Positions 62,243 through 64,000 of a stretch of DNA of 64,000 nt are shown here, piece by piece. The notes beneath the pieces were generated by a model. It was not told the DNA's origin. It was given only the letters and a program-made list of their open reading frames with translations, and ran no database searches. Within the stretch, counting starts at the first letter, position 1. Each line of letters starts with the position of its first letter. Origin of the DNA: Pseudoxanthomonas sp. SE1 (lineage in GTDB: Bacteria; Pseudomonadota; Gammaproteobacteria; Xanthomonadales; Xanthomonadaceae); contig NZ_CP113783.1 of the NCBI RefSeq assembly GCF_029542205.1, positions 4,021,001 to 4,085,000 of the forward strand, given 5' to 3'. A program made the translations under genes and the position numbers.

Positions 62243-62779
62243 GTGACCGCTGATGCACGCATGACGCTGCTGGCGTCCTACAACCAATGGATGAACCGGC
62301 GCCTCTACGATGCGGCCGCGACATTGCCGGATGAAACGCTGGCCGAGGATCGCGGCGCGTTCTTCGGCTCCGTGCTCGGCACGCTGAATCATCTGGTCGT
62401 GGCCGACACGATCTGGCTCAAGCGGTTCGCATCCGCCACGGACGCCTCTGATGTGCTCGCCGCGCTCGACGACACACCGATGCCGATCGCACTGGACGCC
62501 GTGCCATACCCGACGCTTCCCGCGCTGCGCGCCCGGCGCGAGTGGCTGGACGCACTGATCCTGCGCTGGGTGGACACGCTCACGCCGGCGCAGTTGTCGT
62601 CCCGGCTGACCTACGCCAACACGAAGGGAGCCACGTTCACGCGCAACGTCGAGGGGCTGCTCACGCATCTGTTCAACCACCAGACCCATCACCGCGGACA
62701 GGTCACCACCTTGCTGTCGCAGGCGGGCGTCGATGTGGGCGTGACCGACCTGCTGACGCTGGTGCCTGACGAGGGCTGA
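62243..62779 (+). CDS. DinB family protein
   Basis: 178 residues from GTG 62243; ATG 62261 is an alternative (MTLLASYNQWMNRRLYD). Four-helix-bundle DinB proteins have three metal-binding histidines, here probably in TLNHLVVADTIW and HLFNHQTHHRGQVTTLL. The family includes bacillithiol- and mycothiol-dependent transferases and damage-inducible proteins. Role unknown. It is 19 bases after the VOC gene, likely co-transcribed. Confidence 0.88.
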   Translation: MTADARMTLLASYNQWMNRRLYDAAATLPDETLAEDRGAFFGSVLGTLNHLVVADTIWLKRFASATDASDVLAALDDTPMPIALDAVPYPTLPALRARREWLDALILRWVDTLTPAQLSSRLTYANTKGATFTRNVEGLLTHLFNHQTHHRGQVTTLLSQAGVDVGVTDLLTLVPDEG

Positions 62780-62782
62780 CGC

Positions 62783-63436
62783 TCAGTCTTTGCGGGTCGC
62801 GAGCAGATCGGCCAATTGCTCGCGCAACGCCGCGACCTCACCTTCCAGCGCGGCGACGCGCGCTTCGAGTTCGGCATTCGCGGGCTCGCCGGCGAGCGCA
62901 GCGGACGGCAGCCGTGCCGCGATCGCGGCCACGTCCACCGGGCCACCGAGCAGGTGCATGTAACGGTCTTCGCGTTGCCCGGGCCCACGCGGGATCTGCA
63001 CGACCAGCGCAGGTTCGCGCTGGATCAGGCGGTCGAGGTGGTGGCGCACGTCGTCCGCATCGGCGAACTTGAACAGGCGTTCGCTGCGCGCAAGCAGTTC
63101 GTGCACCGTCTGCGCGCCACGCAGCAGCAGCAAACCCAGCAGCACGGCCTGCTGCTGGGGAATGCCGAAGAACGCCGCGGTGCGGTGTTCGTAACGCTCT
63201 GCGCGCGAGGAGAACACCTGCTTCGCCAGGCCCTTCTGCTCCAGCTGCCGCAGCGCATGGTTGACCGCGCCAGGGTCCAGCGCCATCACCGGATCGCGCG
63301 CGGTCTTCTGGTTGGCAGCCGCCTGCGCGGCGTTCACCGTCAGCGGATAGGTCTCCGGCGTGGTGGCTTCCTTCTCGATCAGGCAGCCCAGCAGGCGGGC
63401 CTCGGCGGCATTCAGGACGGGCGTGGTGTCTTCCAT
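62783..63436 (-). CDS. YceH/DUF480 family protein
   Basis: 217 residues from ATG 63436 ([44 protein letters not shown] is diagnostic of the UPF0502/YceH winged-helix pair). A C-terminal coiled coil follows ([24 protein letters not shown]). Function unknown. The longer frame to 63529 is not used. Confidence 0.9.
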   Translation of the reverse strand: MEDTTPVLNAAEARLLGCLIEKEATTPETYPLTVNAAQAAANQKTARDPVMALDPGAVNHALRQLEQKGLAKQVFSSRAERYEHRTAAFFGIPQQQAVLLGLLLLRGAQTVHELLARSERLFKFADADDVRHHLDRLIQREPALVVQIPRGPGQREDRYMHLLGGPVDVAAIAARLPSAALAGEPANAELEARVAALEGEVAALREQLADLLATRKD

Positions 63437-63553
63437 GGGAAACCGATATCGGATGCGAGGGCGTGAAGGATAACCCGTGCCCTGCGCGGCACCGGACACC
63501 CGCTGCAACACAGGTTCGCTAGAATCCACGCACCTTGAAGACCGGATTGCCCA

Positions 63554-64000
63554 TGCGCGTTTCCCTGCTTGCCGCCGGCCTGGCGGTTTCGTTGCTGACC
63601 CTGTCCGCGTGCAAGCGCACCGAACCCGCGGCCACGCCAGCGGACACCGCTGCGCCCGTCGCCGCCGTGGCGCCGATGAAGCCGACGGGTGCGCACGACA
63701 ACCTCAATGCCGTGGCCTGGGTGCAGACCTCGGTGGAATACCGCGCGATCACCACGCAGACCTTCCGTGCCGCCGCCGACCACCTGGATGCCGCGCTGAA
63801 GGAAAAGCACTGGGATGCGCTGGTCCCCGACGAGCGCGGCAACGCCGCCACCGGCCTGAAGCCCGCCGTGGTGATGGACGTGGACGAGACGGTATTGGAC
63901 AACTCGCCGTACCAGGCCCGCCTGATCCGCGATGGCAAGGAATACGACGAAATCAGCTGGGACCAGTGGGTGGCCGAGAAGAAGGCCAAGCCGCTGCCCG
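63554..64000 (+). CDS. 5'-nucleotidase, lipoprotein e(P4) family acid phosphatase, 5' part
   Basis: The first ~149 residues; the gene runs off the window. Lipoprotein signal [20 protein letters not shown] with lipobox cysteine at 20, then a Thr/Ala/Pro-rich linker. [27 protein letters not shown] and the class-C HAD motif [19 protein letters not shown] (DxDxT) match the e(P4) outer-membrane acid phosphatase group, which can dephosphorylate nucleotides such as NMN or AMP. Confidence 0.92.

Overview
The window is chromosomal DNA from a gammaproteobacterium of the family Xanthomonadaceae (Lysobacteraceae), probably Pseudoxanthomonas or a close relative. This rests on the very high GC content, the order rsmG-parA-parB, a coniferyl-aldehyde-dehydrogenase-type ALDH, and intergenic hairpin repeats of the type common in this family. 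It is inferred from gene content; no marker gene was compared. I see no rRNA, tRNA or CRISPR.

Layout. 1-5.6 kb: the 3' end of hemB, a GNAT acetyltransferase, an outer-membrane barrel protein, aroE, two small membrane proteins, a secreted ThuA-like protein and a DUF4380-like protein. 5.6-12.5 kb (minus strand): a tightly coupled operon RDD - SpoIIM/DUF95 - DUF4129 - DUF4350 - MoxR ATPase - DUF58, joined mostly by ATGA stop/start overlaps. 12.6-26 kb: housekeeping and accessory genes (YkgJ-like, VOC protein, gamma-carbonic anhydrase, ALDH, drug-type MFS pump, xth, GlsB-like protein, phosphopantetheinyl transferase, rsmG, parA, parB, DUF885 peptidase, LysR regulator, DUF1611/DgcN-like protein). 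26-29.6 kb: rpmB-rpmG, cardiolipin synthase and an FAD/NAD(P)-binding protein.

29.7-50 kb is the most interesting part. A 1,156-residue SLC5-type transporter/histidine kinase/receiver hybrid (CrbS-like) is followed by about 8 kb of integron gene cassettes (33.5-41.9 kb), visibly lower in GC. I count 18 attC sites: 14 near-identical 60-61 bp sites, one long divergent site and three degenerate ones. They delimit 19 cassettes, all read in the same direction, with no integrase gene in the window, so this is a CALIN-type array (attC sites lacking an integrase). Three cassettes carry no credible gene, and two of these are homologous to each other. Other cassettes encode a HEPN-motif protein, a HAD phosphatase-like protein, two paralogous membrane proteins, two small CxxC proteins, two HIT-family proteins and several unknown proteins. 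Beyond the array lie an epimerase/oxidoreductase pair, three small membrane proteins, and then a LuxR-type response regulator (CrbR-like), acs, a DcaP-like porin and an MHS-family transporter. The kinase and its probable partner regulator and target, acs, therefore lie on opposite sides of the array.

52-64 kb: a tautomerase, an EF-hand protein, an ABC ATPase overlapping mutM, an ECF sigma factor followed by a Ser/Thr kinase with TPR-like repeats, tdk, a Sel1-like protein, rep helicase, a small membrane protein, VOC and DinB proteins, a YceH-like protein and the 5' end of an e(P4)-type acid phosphatase lipoprotein.
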